Source: Aurelia coerulea
Taxonomy: Eukaryota; Cnidaria; Scyphozoa; Semaeostomeae; Ulmaridae
Assembly: GCA_039566865.1 (NCBI GenBank)
Contig: CM076960.1
Coordinates: forward strand, 16,164,501-16,228,500
Reading direction: 5' to 3'
DNA length: 64,000 bases
The notes beneath the pieces are model-generated. The model saw only the letters and a list, made by a program, of their open reading frames with translations. It was not told the origin of the DNA and searched no databases. Each line of letters begins with the position of its first letter. Position 1 is the stretch's first letter. Shown piece after piece: positions 27,141-38,809 of the stretch. Made by a program: the position numbers and the translations under genes.

Positions 27141-27602
27141 CATTCTTCTTTAGAATGCAAAACACATTTTGTATTTCATTACCCAGAAGAAGCAAAGCAT
27201 TGCTCATATTTAAATATACGGCGTAATGAGTTTTTAACTTGTCGTTCGTTTGCTTTGTATTCTGCAGCAGAACAGCATGGGCGTAAAAATCTGTAAAAAG
27301 CATATGAATCTATCTCTCATTTAAGTATCAGCGATAGCCATCCAATTCATAGAGCGATGCTAAGACTTATGGAATGATTCTAATCGCATTGCAGGGTGAC
27401 TCAAAATCATCTTGGGGGTTGATGCTTAAAGGGAATAGACATAGCTATATCTCGTAGCCGCTATAAATGGGCTAAAGAAACGCCCATAAACCCATTGTTT
27501 CTTTACCTACACAATGAAACCGGATGCGTCAAAGTTGTCGAGTACAATAGATTATATTTTTGACCTGGCCCTTGCCAGCTTTTAACAATGTCGATTCCCT
27601 TT

Positions 27603-28558
27603 AAAGGGGCTCCGTCGTCAAACAGTAAACAAATCCGTAAACTCGCACGTGTCGCCGATTATCCATTGTTCATCCATTGTTCTCTGCAGTTTGTTTGGTG
27701 GCTTCATCCAAGTCACCAAAAAGCGACCGTTGAAAATCCACTTATATCCTTATAGTGTAGACTCGACTGGTTTACGAAATCGAATTGAGTTGAATGCGAT
27801 TTCGTAAACCAGTCGAGTCTGCACGCAGGTTGACTTGCTACAAGTCTCAGTATATATCTCAGAGAGTGCAGTGCCTCAGATGAGAGGGTTATGAAGGAGT
27901 CAGAAGGAAAGAAGAGAAACTGAGACTTGTGACCCTTGTCAATTCATAATTGGATCTTGTTTGCATGAACTGAACAATAGGATCAGTCAAGGGGGTTCAA
28001 ATGAATTAATCTTTTACGGAAATTCTTTTTGTCCTGTCCCTAAACGGATTAACAAATAAAAAGAAGGACGGTGATTTCTCAATCGAAGTGACAGGCGTAC
28101 AGAAAGAAATCGTTTCTGGTAACCCCCTGACACAATCTGATGTTGAAAATGATCATAAATGGTGATTGGCTTATTCAAAACTTCAAAGGAAAAGCCGCGG
28201 ACAGAATCTTGTCCGTACTATTTTTAGGTTGCCGAGAGTAACAAGTCTTAGTTCTTCCCCTCCTCCACCGCCCTCGCGCTGCGCGCTCGTTCGCCTCCGG
28301 TGCGGTATGAACTATACACCATGACAGTACGAATAGAAGGCAAACGAAGACTTGTAGCAAGTCAAGCACGCAGGCTACTTATATCCGAGCAATCGTAGAA
28401 GATATGAGTGTTTGGTTTGTTCCTTAGTGAAGTACAATGATTAATGCCCAAACAGCAACTTTCATTTTGAAAAAAATACGAAAATCCTGTGCGATATCTC
28501 CTTTCAAAAAACTGCAAAAATCATCGTTTTGTTTACATTTTGACGACGGAGCCCCTTT
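27603..28558. repeat. AAAGGGGCTCCGTCGTCAAA MITE carrying a 627-bp insertion
   Basis: Starts AAAGGGGCTCCGTCGTCAAA and ends TTTTGACGACGGAGCCCCTTT. Its two halves align with the complement of 19222-19535. Between them lies foreign sequence at 27750-28376, flanked by the direct repeat ACTTATATCC. The intact copy has only one ACTTATATCC at this point. Confidence 0.85.
27750..28376. mobile_element. 627-bp inserted element with 10-bp target duplication
   Basis: Bounded by ACTTATATCC at 27740-27749 and 28377-28386. The right end reads CAAGTCAAGCACGCAGGCT; an inverted match (GGTTGACTTGCTACAAGTCT) lies at about 27828, about 80 bases inside the left end. A 54-bp hairpin (GACTCGACTGGTTTACGAAA and complement) occupies most of that left gap. 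The insert may be a foldback-tipped or composite element. No transposase ORF. AGCCTGCGT-type ends recur at 52231. Confidence 0.75.
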
Positions 28559-29247
28559 GAATTATGTCATTTGCTTTTTGCGTGTGCATGCCGCATTTTC
28601 TGGTTGCTATGTTAGAATCAATGGCCTTCTTTGTTTGGAGTTTGGTTGCGCTTTAGCAAATGAGGGGAATGACGTCAAGAAGTCGTCTTTTGATTGAAGG
28701 ATAAAGGATGCGAAATCAACATTGAGAAATTTACTTCAGAGCTTTGTTTTGCATATGAATACTGACAACAATAACCATGTAACAACCTGAAAATGCAGTT
28801 TTTGAAGGCAGCACTGCAAGAATAGAGCGTCGATAAGAGAAGCAAAAAAGTATGTGAGCATTTGTTTCATTTTCATATTTTATTATTCAACCACGACGGT
28901 AGCTGTGTCAGCCTGCTGGTTTGGTCTGTGAGTCAGGCTATAGACGCTATATAGCCTGATTCACAGGAGTAAATTTGTATGTTTGCTTCCAAAGGTCGGA
29001 TTTCACATCAAGTTCTTCTAGGCCTTAAATATTCCCCAAATATCTTTTTCGTGACTTTTAGGTTACGATAAAAAATGTCTTGATCTTGCTCGTAAAGCAT
29101 GCTAGGCATATGCTACATTTGAAATTGACCATGCTTATTAAAATATCAATTAAATGAGTTATTAAATGATGAATAATCCCATCAATGCATCCAATCTCCC
29201 AAACTGCGCATCTTTGGAAAGAAGATGTATTGCGCTTTCAGACAGTA
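28559..29247. other. Intergenic, no gene recognised
   Basis: No supported gene. A small inverted pair (CAGGCTATAGACGCTATATAGCCTG) lies near 28935-28960. No other structure recognised. Confidence 0.3.
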
Positions 29248-29759
29248 CAGTAAAAACCCGCATATAAGAACCACCCACTTATAAGAACCTAAGGCCTAAA
29301 ATGTTCTAATTTCACCCCATTACAGAAGAACCTATTCATCCTGAAATTCAAGGACGGTTCTTTTGGTAATAAATATGTGATAAAATGTTTTAAGAAATTT
29401 AGCCTAGTGAAAAGATATGCACGCATGTGTCGATGTCATTAAGTAGATACAATGCAGTTCTTGACCTATATTTATCTCCGTCAAAACTTTAATTCATTTG
29501 TAAAAAATGTATGAATATAACTGATACAGATAAGGCCAGGTAGATAAGGTTGTTCTTTATAAAATTGTGTATTGATAGTGAGTATGTGAAAACCTTGTTT
29601 TTTTATATTTGGCCTATATTCCCGAAGATCTGTAATTAATTCTTTTGATAAGAACCTATTTAAGAACATTGCATCCTGTTTTCAAGAATAGTATCACATG
29701 CATAAGAACCTAACCAGGGTGATTTCAAAATGTAAGGTTCTTATATGCGGGTTTTTACA
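29248..29759. repeat. MITE, CAGTAAAAACCCGC / ATAAGAACC family, copy 2
   Basis: The left end CAGTAAAAACCCGCATATAA, GAACC pairs with the right end GGTTCTTATATGCGGGTTTT. About 512 bp with partly complementary arms (CACTTATAAGAACCTAAG and internal GCATAAGAACCTAACC). No transposase. Confidence 0.75.
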
Positions 29760-29879
29760 TCTTTTCAGATCTTGTTATCTTTTGGTAATTTTCAATTATT
29801 ATAGTTGGGTTGCGTTTTTTCTGAAACATCTTGTAGATAGCCTGCATGCGTGCAGCCTCAGCTCCTCCTCAAAGGTAAA

Positions 29880-30842
29880 GTAAACTTTGGGGGGGGGGAG
29901 GAGTTGTCTTTTCCTTGTCCTTTTCCGTTGAGGCAGGGCCAAAGCCAGTGGGGGGGGCTGGGGGCGGAGCGCCCCCCCCCCCAGAAGGCCATTTGTCGGA
30001 AATTTTACTCCACCTGTCGGATTTTTGTTGTTGTTACAGGCCCATATTTAGAAGATTTTACTGGGACAATGATGCATAGAGCATGAATTTATTGTCTTTC
30101 GAGGATAAAATTTGACATGGATTTTGAATCTACAGCATTTTTTCCTTCATATTGACCAATTTTGAAGGCTGCAACGTTGAAACTACAAAATAATTCCAAA
30201 ATCCATTCATTAAAGAAGCACATCAGTCCTTTGGTGCATGTTTTAACGTATGTTCCTAAAATTGGGGTTGTTGCTGTTGTTGTTGTTGATTTTAGAGCCT
30301 CGGAAAATTTTGGTCCCCCTAAGAATTAAGGCTGGTATCGGGCCTGCGTTGAGGAGGAGTCGAGAGAGCACATGCATTGCTAACACAGCAAACCGTTTTC
30401 AGGGAATTCGCTTCGGCTTTTCTGGTGTACAAAAAAACTAGAAAATTACTTAGGTAGGATGATCCGAAAACCTTTTAGCATCTTCGTTTTCAAAGACGCC
30501 TATGTTTTGTTGCTCATGGTTGCTCAGATGGCCTGTTGCGTTGTCGAACGTACTCCTTCAAGCGCGCAAATTCCATTTCAAAAAGTAATCCAACGTTCAT
30601 TCTTTGTTTTGTTTGATTTCAGAGAACGAAACCTATGCACGCATGTGGAGAAAGAAGAGAGAAAAGCCCGTCATCGAAGTCAGGACAGCAAGAATGAAAA
30701 GCTTAACTGGGCCGCATGCCAATTTAAAAAGGTACACTTGTTTAAAATCTGTGTTTTCAGAACACTTGCTGATTTCAATAACTTACTCTTTGAGTAGATT
30801 ACATATCCTTTGAGCAGATTTCGTGTGAGTTGCATGCATGAT
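29880..30842. other. Intergenic with G/C-run segment; no confident gene
   Basis: G- and C-runs (29890-29990) with GGGGGCTGGGGGCGGAGC resemble decayed ends of the G/C-run foldbacks. The rest has no repeat ends I recognise. One possible exon is listed separately. Confidence 0.3.
30623..30731 (+). CDS. Possible isolated exon (uncertain)
   Basis: A pyrimidine-rich acceptor (TTGTTTGATTTCAG) and a donor AAAAG|GTACAC enclose 109 bases that read ENETYARMWRKKREKPVIEV then RTARMKSLTGPHANLK without a stop. The peptide is basic and non-repetitive, unlike nearby sequence. I find no partner exon and no recognisable domain. It could be chance, or a remnant of an unidentified gene. Confidence 0.2.
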
Positions 30843-30843
30843 T

Positions 30844-30985
30844 TTAAAGACCCATTGTCAACCATGATCCTTTGTGCGCAGAATGAAAAGCAAGACAAAG
30901 AGAATTTAGGCCCAAAACGACTTTTAGATAATACGAAAGTTGACTTTGGCGCCATGAAGGATCATGGTTAGCAATGGGTCTTTAA
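30844..30985. repeat. 142-bp foldback, AAAGACCCATTGTCAACC arms
   Basis: TTAAAGACCCATTGTCAACC, ATGATCCTT at the left is complementary to AAGGATCATGGTTAGCAATG, GGTCTTTAA at the right. Looks like a small MITE. Non-coding. Confidence 0.7.
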
Positions 30986-31219
30986 GTGACTGCGGGGAAG
31001 GACTAACGCAGTTATCTTTGCTTGTTTACGTGCATTGATATACATCAAGAAACAGCGGTGAAACTAGTGATTCAAGTGTGCTGTATGCTGTGGGATCGTG
31101 ACATTTCACAGATTGTAAGTACAATCCTTTCATGGTAGCTTCCTTCACAATTTCCTACATTCTTAAAGTTCTGCATTCGAGTTATGTCTATCGTTTTATT
31201 TTAGAAAACAGATAGAAAC

Positions 31220-31656
31220 CTGCAGGAACGCCGGAGAGGGGGGGCGCGGGAGGGCAAGCGCCCCTCCTGCCCTTTCCTAACGGGGGCAAGGGGGGCAAAA
31301 GTGCCCTTTCAATGAAAAACAATAATTTACTTTGAAACTTGATAGAAAAGCCGCCATAGCTTCATTCCCTTATCAGAAACACACCCGTAACGAAAAATGA
31401 CTGGCATGCGATTCGGAATGAGGACATGTGGAGAAATAGCCGAAAAATGTTGTGTGAAAGAACATTAGTTATGTTCGTTAAAACGTTTTTGATAGCATTT
31501 TAAGCCAATCTAAAGGGCGTGGTCACAAAATTTTCCCGGGGGAGTACCCCCGGACCCCCTAACTTTTAGGCTCGCTTCGCTCGCCTTAGGTCTTGATTGC
31601 CCTTACGTTCCTAGTCGCCACCCTTGCCCTACCATCGCTCCGGCGTCCCTGGAAAC
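31220..31656. repeat. GC-rich foldback region
   Basis: AGGAACGCCGGAGAGGGG near 31225 is roughly inverted to CGCTCCGGCGTCCCTGG near 31635. It contains GGGGCAAGGGGGGCAAAA and CCCGGGGGAGTACCCCCGG, then GCTCGCTTCGCTCGCC. The last block recurs at 60330-60372 (ACCCCACTTTTGCTCGCTTC), so it belongs to a dispersed family. Confidence 0.5.
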
Positions 31657-32004
31657 CTGCGTTTGTTTTGTAGTGATCATGACCGATTTTGTGTGACTCC
31701 AGGCGCAAATGAATTTGATTCTAGAACGGCTCGTTCATGTTCATTCTAATTTTTGGTTCTTGTACCTGGCCAAAAGTCTGCACGCAGGCTAGGCCAATGT
31801 TGCATGCGAAGTACTTTCTCAACGATGATGTAAAAGTTTAATTGAGAGTTTCGTGTCGTCATGACTGTCTTTAGTTTTTGAAAGCGGAAAAACCAGTTCA
31901 TTCTGTCTAGTTTTCGGCGGTGCCCATCACTTGGTTTCAAGGACGTACCCAGGCCAGGGGGAGCCCTAGGAAGGGAACAGCGGTTCCCTCCTTTTCATAG
32001 ATTT

Positions 32005-32360
32005 TTGAAAATAATCTTTGATCTTTATCACCAGACCCCTCTGGGGTCTTACTCAATCGTATCTAAATTACATAAGGGGAAGAACCATCTCCGTCGCCCC
32101 CCTCCTCATTTCCAAAACTTTTGGGACACCTGGAAAGAGTTTGATGTAAACATAAAGCAAGAATCTATAGCCATCAAAGATGGTAATATTTAGGAAAAAT
32201 ACTTTCACACGTTCCTCTCCCCAAACTCAGACAACCACAATCCTGTCTTCGACAACAACACCACATCTAATCCAAACTCAACATTAAACATTGACTTCAC
32301 TATGGAAGAAATCAATGATGCCATAGAAAGTTAGAAACAAATAAATCTCCTTGAATAATC
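32005..32360 (+). pseudogene. LINE fragment, linker between endonuclease and RT
   Basis: The frame reads HLRRPPPHFQNFWDTWKEF, SIAIKDGNI, then after a stop EKYFHTFLSPNSDNHNPVFD and LNIDFTMEEINDAIES. A YF..LF..., then a stretch ending EI..AI.S, is the usual linker just before the RT domain of LINE ORF2. Several stops show decay. There is no downstream RT core. Confidence 0.55.
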
Positions 32361-34080
32361 ATTAAAGATTTTAGAAGTTTTCTTGTTTTGTTCCATCAGT
32401 TTTTGCGACAGAAAGTTATGACAAACTGCAGATAAATTTTGATCACTGGATGCTACCAAATGACCCATATGAGGGTATTTCTCAACATGCATGTTTGCTT
32501 TGGCCCTCTTTAACCCTGACTGGAACCCTTGTTAGGCCACAATGGGAGTACCCCCCCCCCAGGGGTTTCAACCTGTAAAATCAGAACCACGACTACATGT
32601 ACTTCCTTCTATTTTCCAGCATGCAACTTCGTTATGGCTTGATTTCCTGTGCAAATTAATTGTCTTACGACAAGTTTCTCTTGCAAATCAAATGTGAAGT
32701 AAATGGTGAGTTTGTTCGAGTTTATTGTGACATAAATAGTTTCATCTGTGTTAGGACTCTGGTCATCATTTCTTCCTGAAGAGGGGTTGGAATACATCTG
32801 GATGGCGAGGGATCAAAATTTAGCCAACTAACACTACTCAAGGCAATTTCTTAACTCCATGTGCTCTCTCTTTTCGCTCTTTTGTCATATGTGATGATGT
32901 AAATCTTCATGTAATTGACACCATGACAGTACAGTGACACCTTTTACTTTATGTATGGCTATTGGGAGGGAGTATCAAAATCAATTTTCGTAATGTCGGA
33001 GGGGGGAGCAATATTTTCAGGTCATTCAGCGAGGGACCAAAATTCCATCGTTAATTTGCAAATGTCTTCCACCCCCCTCCCTGGCAAGAATGAATGACCA
33101 GTCCCTTCTAGTTTCGAGGAAAACATCTCAAATCGAAGTCGTCTGAATTGAATATGAAACTTTCAATTTAAGTGAGAATAACAATGTATTCAGGTAGTTA
33201 AAGAGTCACAGATTTTTCTCGTGCCTTCAAAGTCTTGTACATTCAAAGTCTATATTCAAGTTAACTATTGAGAAATATTTTGTGAGTGATAAGCCTTTGA
33301 CCAAAGCTAAATTCACATCGCTTGACCTCATCAAATCTGTATACTTTTTTCTGGGACACCTGCTATAGTATGTGAACCAAGTTTTACCTCGCCCGCATTC
33401 CTCAAAGTCTTCAAACTTTTTTATTAGTTAGTTAATCAAGCAAATTTTACCCTCCATTTACTTTTGAAGCCATTCCTAATGGCTATCTTCATATCTAGCG
33501 ATTGCTAATAACAGTAGCAGACCATATTGCTTTTCTCAATTCAGATGGTTGTCTTTGTTCGTATCGTTCGCTTTTGTGTCCTTCAAATTTCTTTGGTCAC
33601 AAACCTACATGAACATAAATGAGACAGTTATTCAATCTGCCTCGTAATCTCATTAGGGTTAGATGACAGAACCACATTGTAAGATCTTATCGGGATAGAT
33701 ACACTTTATCTCGCTGAAGAGTAAGATTTGATTCTTCGTCGAAATCTCGTTCGATTTGGTCAGGCAACGTAACGTAGCAACCACTTTCGAGGAGTGAGCA
33801 AGCGAAGCGAACGCGAAGAGGGTAGATAGTGGACGGCGTAAGTATGGATCATTGAAGAACCGGAAAGTGATGGGACATTTAAAACCCATCTTCATGAGAG
33901 CTGATTTTATCATTCTTAATAAATGCATCTCATGTGGAAGAATTTGCCTTTTTCCTACCTTGGGGCATCAGCTCAATTGCTTCTAGGCCTGAAATATTTC
34001 GACAAAAATCTGTTTCATAATTTTGTTAGGTGTTGAGTTGACTTTGCTCTTACATGCTGTATTTGAAATGGCCTTAAGTA
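32361..34080. other. Intergenic, one MITE piece; no gene recognised
   Basis: No supported gene. 33258-33366 (AAGTTAACTATTGAG, then TCAAATCTGTATACTTTTTT and GGGACACCTGCTATA) is the right-hand part of the MITE family at 11688-12302. Its left part is absent. The open frame 33659-33928 lacks any domain. Confidence 0.35.
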
Positions 34081-34090
34081 CTAAAATATC

Positions 34091-34603
34091 AACATAGACC
34101 TCAAATCTTTGAAAAGGTGGGTGTAAAATTATATTACAATCTTCTTTAGAATAAATGGCTTGGAAGGAACTTAGGGTTTTTTGTTGTAAAGCTGCCGTGG
34201 AAATTTATTGATATCTTGATTAGTTTCAAAATGGCGGCATTTATTAAATTTGAGGCTATGACGTCATCAAGTTTCTAAATATTAAACCAAAAATGCTACA
34301 TATTTCTGCTTGCCGCCATATTGTAGACCTTCATAAATTATGCTTTCCTTGAAGATATTATATCATCTTCCCTCTATTGGTTTAGTATTTACGACGATTT
34401 AAAGTTTATCAAAATTTTCATCAATTTTGTAAAAAAATATCAAATTGCCGCCATTTTCAAAAAAATCAAGATATCAAAAGATTTCCACGGCAGGTTTACA
34501 ACAAAGTACCACAAGTTCCTTTCAAACCATTCAATTCAAAGAAAAATGTTGTATAATTTTACACCCACCTTTTCAGAGATCTGAAAGATTTGAGTCCTAT
34601 GCT
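34091..34603. mobile_element. 9-bp-TSD foldback family, subfamily 2, copy at 34 kb
   Basis: Ends AACATAGACCTCAAATCTTT and AAGATTTGAGTCCTATGCT are inverted; arms carry GCCGTGGAAATTTATTGATA and its complement. Flanks are TAAAATATC at 34082-34090 and TAAAATATC at 34604-34612, a perfect 9-bp duplication. A TGACGTCATCAA block is common to the family. The 9-bp duplication with long arms fits a MULE-derived element. Confidence 0.85.
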
Positions 34604-34612
34604 TAAAATATC

Positions 34613-35567
34613 AATTAAATGATCAATAGTTCTATCAATGTACCCAACAGGATATTATCGGAAAAAGATAGATTGTGCTTTCAGACTGTATACATTACAT
34701 CTTCTCTGATCTTATATCATTTTTCTTAAATTTTTAATTGCAGTGGAGTTGCGTTTTTTTTCTGAAGCACCCTGTGGATTGCTATACCTCCCTTCATTTA
34801 CTTTACACCGAAAATTTCGTGACCAAAGTTTTCACCAGCAATCAAGTGCTGTGCGAGTCAATGAATTTTTCATATATCTGACAATTATAAGCTGTATAAT
34901 ATAAGCTGACAATTTTTAATAAATGCTTAACATCGCCGTTAAATATTTACATAGCATCGGCGTTTCCCAAAGACAGTTTCAAGGTGCGAAGCTCTCATTT
35001 GTATTGTTTTGTTAATGACTGTTTAGGTATGCCCACTCATTATTATTGCATAGATCAAAGTAAATCAAATTACGAAATGCATTGCAGGTGTTATAAGAAA
35101 TCATGAAACGTAAATAGAAACGTATGTTACCAAAATATAGAACGGGGAATCAGGGAAAGGGTAATTGGGATATCAGGGAATATGGACACGGTGAGACACG
35201 AGGGTTGTATCACTCTTCCGAAAAGGCGTATGAGATTTTTTTAAACAATAGGATTTTTAGGGATTTTTCTTGAAGACAAAAGGATTTTTGTCAAAGGTGT
35301 ACGAGATATTTACAGAGTGATACGCCCCTCAGTGAGACATGTCAGTAAACAGGTTGCAGCATGACATTCAGGTAAAATCTTCAAGGATCTGGTCAGAATT
35401 CTTAGTTAAATTGCCCTTAAAGCTGGTGAATCAGAAGATTCATATTTAACAAGTGATATTTTGATGGAAAACAAGTCAGATTGGGTTTTGCTGGAGTTGC
35501 ATATTTCAGAAGAAAGAATTAATTGCAGGAATTTAGATTTTGTAAATTGGTAATTTCTCTCCGCATA
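34613..35567. other. Intergenic, no gene recognised
   Basis: Only short open frames; none with recognisable domains, and no repeat termini I can assign. A local run of GGATTTTT phrases occurs at 35230-35290. Confidence 0.3.
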
Positions 35568-36201
35568 TACCGGATGAGTCAGAAAAAAGGATCCCCACTT
35601 GGAAGGCCACTGCTCCGTGAATATCAAAGCAATAATAGTGAAAAATGTCTTGTTTTATTGCCAATATGTTCAATTAGATTCAGTAATTTGCCCGGCCTTA
35701 ATCGGCCATTCCTTCCCGTTGATATGGGTGATTTTCTGCAGAAAGCTCCTTCAAAAAACCTGCAAAAAACGAATGAAAACAATGAGCACATTTTCCTTCC
35801 TAGAATTGATGACACTCACGTAAATTCATGTATTTTGTCCTCTTGGGAGAATGGAATCACCCTGAATAGGTCATCGATACCAGGGGGAGGACTTGTTCAT
35901 CTTCCCAAGAGGAAAGCACGTGCTAAAGCGTTCACAATTCATTGCTGTACGGCATTGTCAGCCAGAAATGTTAGGGAAATCTGTTCATGATTTTGGGCAC
36001 GTTTTGAAGGTTTTTTGAAGAGGCTTTCTGGAGAAAATCCCTCATAATTTCCGAATGGAGTAGCCGATTTCAGTCAGGTAAATTTTACAATAGATTTGAA
36101 CATTTCTACCATAAAACTATATATTTGCCGATATCATTGTCTTGATATCCAGGGAGCCGTGACCTTTCAAACGGGGATTCTTTTTTCTGACTCACCCGGT
36201 A
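35568..36201. repeat. CCGGGTGAGTCA foldback MITE, copy 1
   Basis: Starts TACCGGATGAGTCAGAAAAA and ends CTGACTCACCCGGTA. The interior (CTTGTTTTATTGCCAATATG, TTCAATTAGATTCAGTAATT) matches the copies at 36853-37494 (inverted) and 51982-52682. The open frames, including the 155-codon one at 35523, change between copies and are not conserved as protein. Confidence 0.8.
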
Positions 36202-36852
36202 TTTGCAATTTTGTGAAAGAGTTATTTTGCTGAAAAGGTATGATTTTCGTAAAAACTTTCTGCATCCCAATATGACAATTAACTAACTAGTTCCCTAAGT
36301 ATACAGCAAAATGATGACACTTTTTGTTTTAAATGCACCAATATCAACAAACAAGGTATCTATGTTTAAGTTAACTATTGAGGAACATTTTTAAAATGAC
36401 CAGCTGTTGATTAAAGCTAGATTTCCACCGCTTGGCCCAACCAAATCCGTTTTTAATCACTTTTGATATTCTCGCCTATTCCACAGTTCCTCATTCCATA
36501 TTTTAATGATAGTCTACGTTTTAAATCATGGAACGAAACCGTAAATCGCGGACAATCATCGTCAAGCTGCTGCACCGTATTACATTGCAGGCCTTTACGC
36601 AGCTGCATCTTAAAGCAGACTGTCCTGTCGTGATGAAAATGTCATTAAAGAATGCAAATTTAACTATATGCAATTTCTGACAACAGGTTATGACAGAAGT
36701 TTGCTGGTTTGTAACTTTGCAGATCCGTGGTCGCTCAATTCTCGGTTGTGCTGCAACTGTCTGTAAGTATTTACTCCTTTACATTTTCTGCAATAGACTT
36801 TTTAGCTGTTCTACAACGAGTCTTGATCGAGCGATAAATTTACATATTTCTT
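36202..36852. other. Intergenic with a MITE piece at 36344-36450
   Basis: 36344-36450 (ATCAACAAACAAGGTATCTA, TGTTTAAGTTAACTATTGAG) is a partial copy of the 11688-12302 MITE family, right arm only. The remainder is unrecognised. Confidence 0.4.
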
Positions 36853-37494
36853 TACCGGGTGAGTCAATAAAAAGAATCCGCGTTTGAAAGGTCACGGCTC
36901 CCTGGATATCAAGACGATGATATCGGCAAATATATAGTTTGATGGTAGACATGTTCAAATTCATTTTAAAATTTACCTGACTGAAATCGGCCATTCCGTT
37001 ATGAAATTATGAAGGATTTACTTAAGAAAGCCTCTTCAAGAAATCATCAACTTATGCCGAAAATCATCAACAAATTTCCCGGACACTTCTCCCTTACATG
37101 GGCCTTTCAGCAATGACTTCTGCATGCTTTAGCATGGGCTATGCTCTTGGGAGAAGGAAATAGTCTTCCACTTGGTATCAATAACCTATTCAGGGGGATT
37201 CTATTTTCCCAAGAGTACAAAACATATGAATACATGTGAGTGTCATCATTTTTAGGAAGGAAGACCAGGGAAAGTTTGCTCATTGTTTTCGCGCGTTTTT
37301 GCAGTTTTGTGAAAGGGGCTTTCTGTAGAAAATTTCCTATATCCACGGAAGGAATGGCCGATTAAAGCCAGGCAAATTACTGAACCTAATTGAGCATATT
37401 GACAATAAAACAAGACAGTTTTCAATATTATTGCTTTGATATCCAGGAAGCAGTGGCCTTCTAAACGGGGATTCTTTTTTTGACTCACCCGGTA
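36853..37494. repeat. CCGGGTGAGTCA foldback MITE, copy 2 (opposite orientation)
   Basis: Starts TACCGGGTGAGTCAATAAAA and ends TTTGACTCACCCGGTA. Relative to copy 1 the internal sequence is reversed. On the minus strand it preserves GATGACACTCACATGTATTC, the uninterrupted site for the 79-bp hairpin insertion seen in the 52-kb copy. Confidence 0.82.
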
Positions 37495-37644
37495 CGAATG
37501 GCTCGACTGAGCCGTTCGGTGTTCGTTCGGTGGAGCTTTTATCACTTTTATGCACATTCGAAAATTCTGCAAAACGTGTGATCTCGTTCTATTCAAACAT
37601 TCAAAGTCTTCTTTGGAGTAGCTGAAGCTAATATTTTGTTTCAA

Positions 37645-38154
37645 AACATGGGGCTCAAATCTTTAAAAAGGTCGGTGTAAAATTTTATCACAGTTTTCTT
37701 TTAAATTAATGGCTTGGAAAAAACTCAGGGTTTTTTGTTGTAAATCTGCCGTGGAAGTTTATTGATATCATTATTAGTCTCAAAATGCCAGCATTTATTA
37801 AGTTTGAGGCTATGACGTCATCAAATTTCTAAATCCTAAACTAGAAAAGTTACAGATTTCTGCTTGCAGCCATATTGTAGACCTTCATAAACTATACTTT
37901 TCTTGAAGGTTATACCATTTCCCCTCCATTGGTTTAGGATTTACGATGATGTAAATTTTTCAAAATTCTCCATGATTTTTTCAAAAATTACTAAATTGCC
38001 GCCATTTTGAAAAAAAGTAAGATATCAAAAAATGTCCACGGTAGATTTACAGGAGAGTACAATAAGTTCCTTTCAAGTCATTCATCTCAAAGAAAAATGG
38101 GATCAAATTTTACACCCACCTTTTTAAAGATTTGAAAGATTTGAGCCCTACGCT
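37645..38154. mobile_element. 9-bp-TSD foldback family, subfamily 2, copy at 37.6 kb
   Basis: Ends AACATGGGGCTCAAATCTTT and AAGATTTGAAAGATTTGAGC, CCTACGCT. Flanks TTGTTTCAA (37636-37644) and TTGTTTCAG (38155-38163) differ at one base. The same GCCGTGGAAGTTTATTGATA arm motif as the 34-kb copy. Confidence 0.8.
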
Positions 38155-38809
38155 TTGTTTCAGTTGTTTTAGTCGAGTTGATGTCGCGGCATTTCTTGCC
38201 TTAGTAGACTTAGCTTCCTTGCGTTAGTGGTGTTTGTTGCTTAACTGGCATTAGTTGCGTTATTGGCCTTATTTACGTTTGTTGGCTTCTTGGGTTAGTT
38301 ATTGAACAGAGCTGAGGAATGAGTGCGGCAGACAAACAAAGTCAGCCTTTGATGTTGCCTGTTTCAATATAAATGCAATTTTGAAGTCGCTTGAGAACAA
38401 TAACGGAAACTTGGATCATTGTGATGCGCATGACTATATTTCCTCAGATAAATCTCAACACCAATAAAAATAGGCAACTTTAGCTTAAAGTTTTTCCGAC
38501 TTTTTATATTAATTTTGAATTATTTGCTCAACCTGTCCAAGCCGCAATTTGATTATTTTCCAACATTTACAATTTTATTATTTTAAGATAATGAAATCGA
38601 TATTGTATCGATTCGGTTTATTTTTAGTAGAAACCTAATTAAACATCGTTGCCAAGTCAACGTCTTGATAACAAATAGTCACTATTCATTTTATTCTCCT
38701 ATGATTCTCTTAGATGACGCTTATTAATCTTGCTTATTGTATTCGAACCGCTTAAGCTCGATTACAGAACTTTGAGTTTAGGGGGCAGCTTACATCTGTT
38801 TAAACAGCA
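38155..38809. other. Intergenic, no gene recognised
   Basis: A loosely repetitive segment at 38160-38310 uses GTTAG, TTGCGTTA and TTGGC phrases. No gene. Confidence 0.3.

Noticed and set aside
35523..35990. A 155-codon plus-strand gene
   Set aside because: It lies within a foldback MITE with two other copies in which the frame is not conserved.
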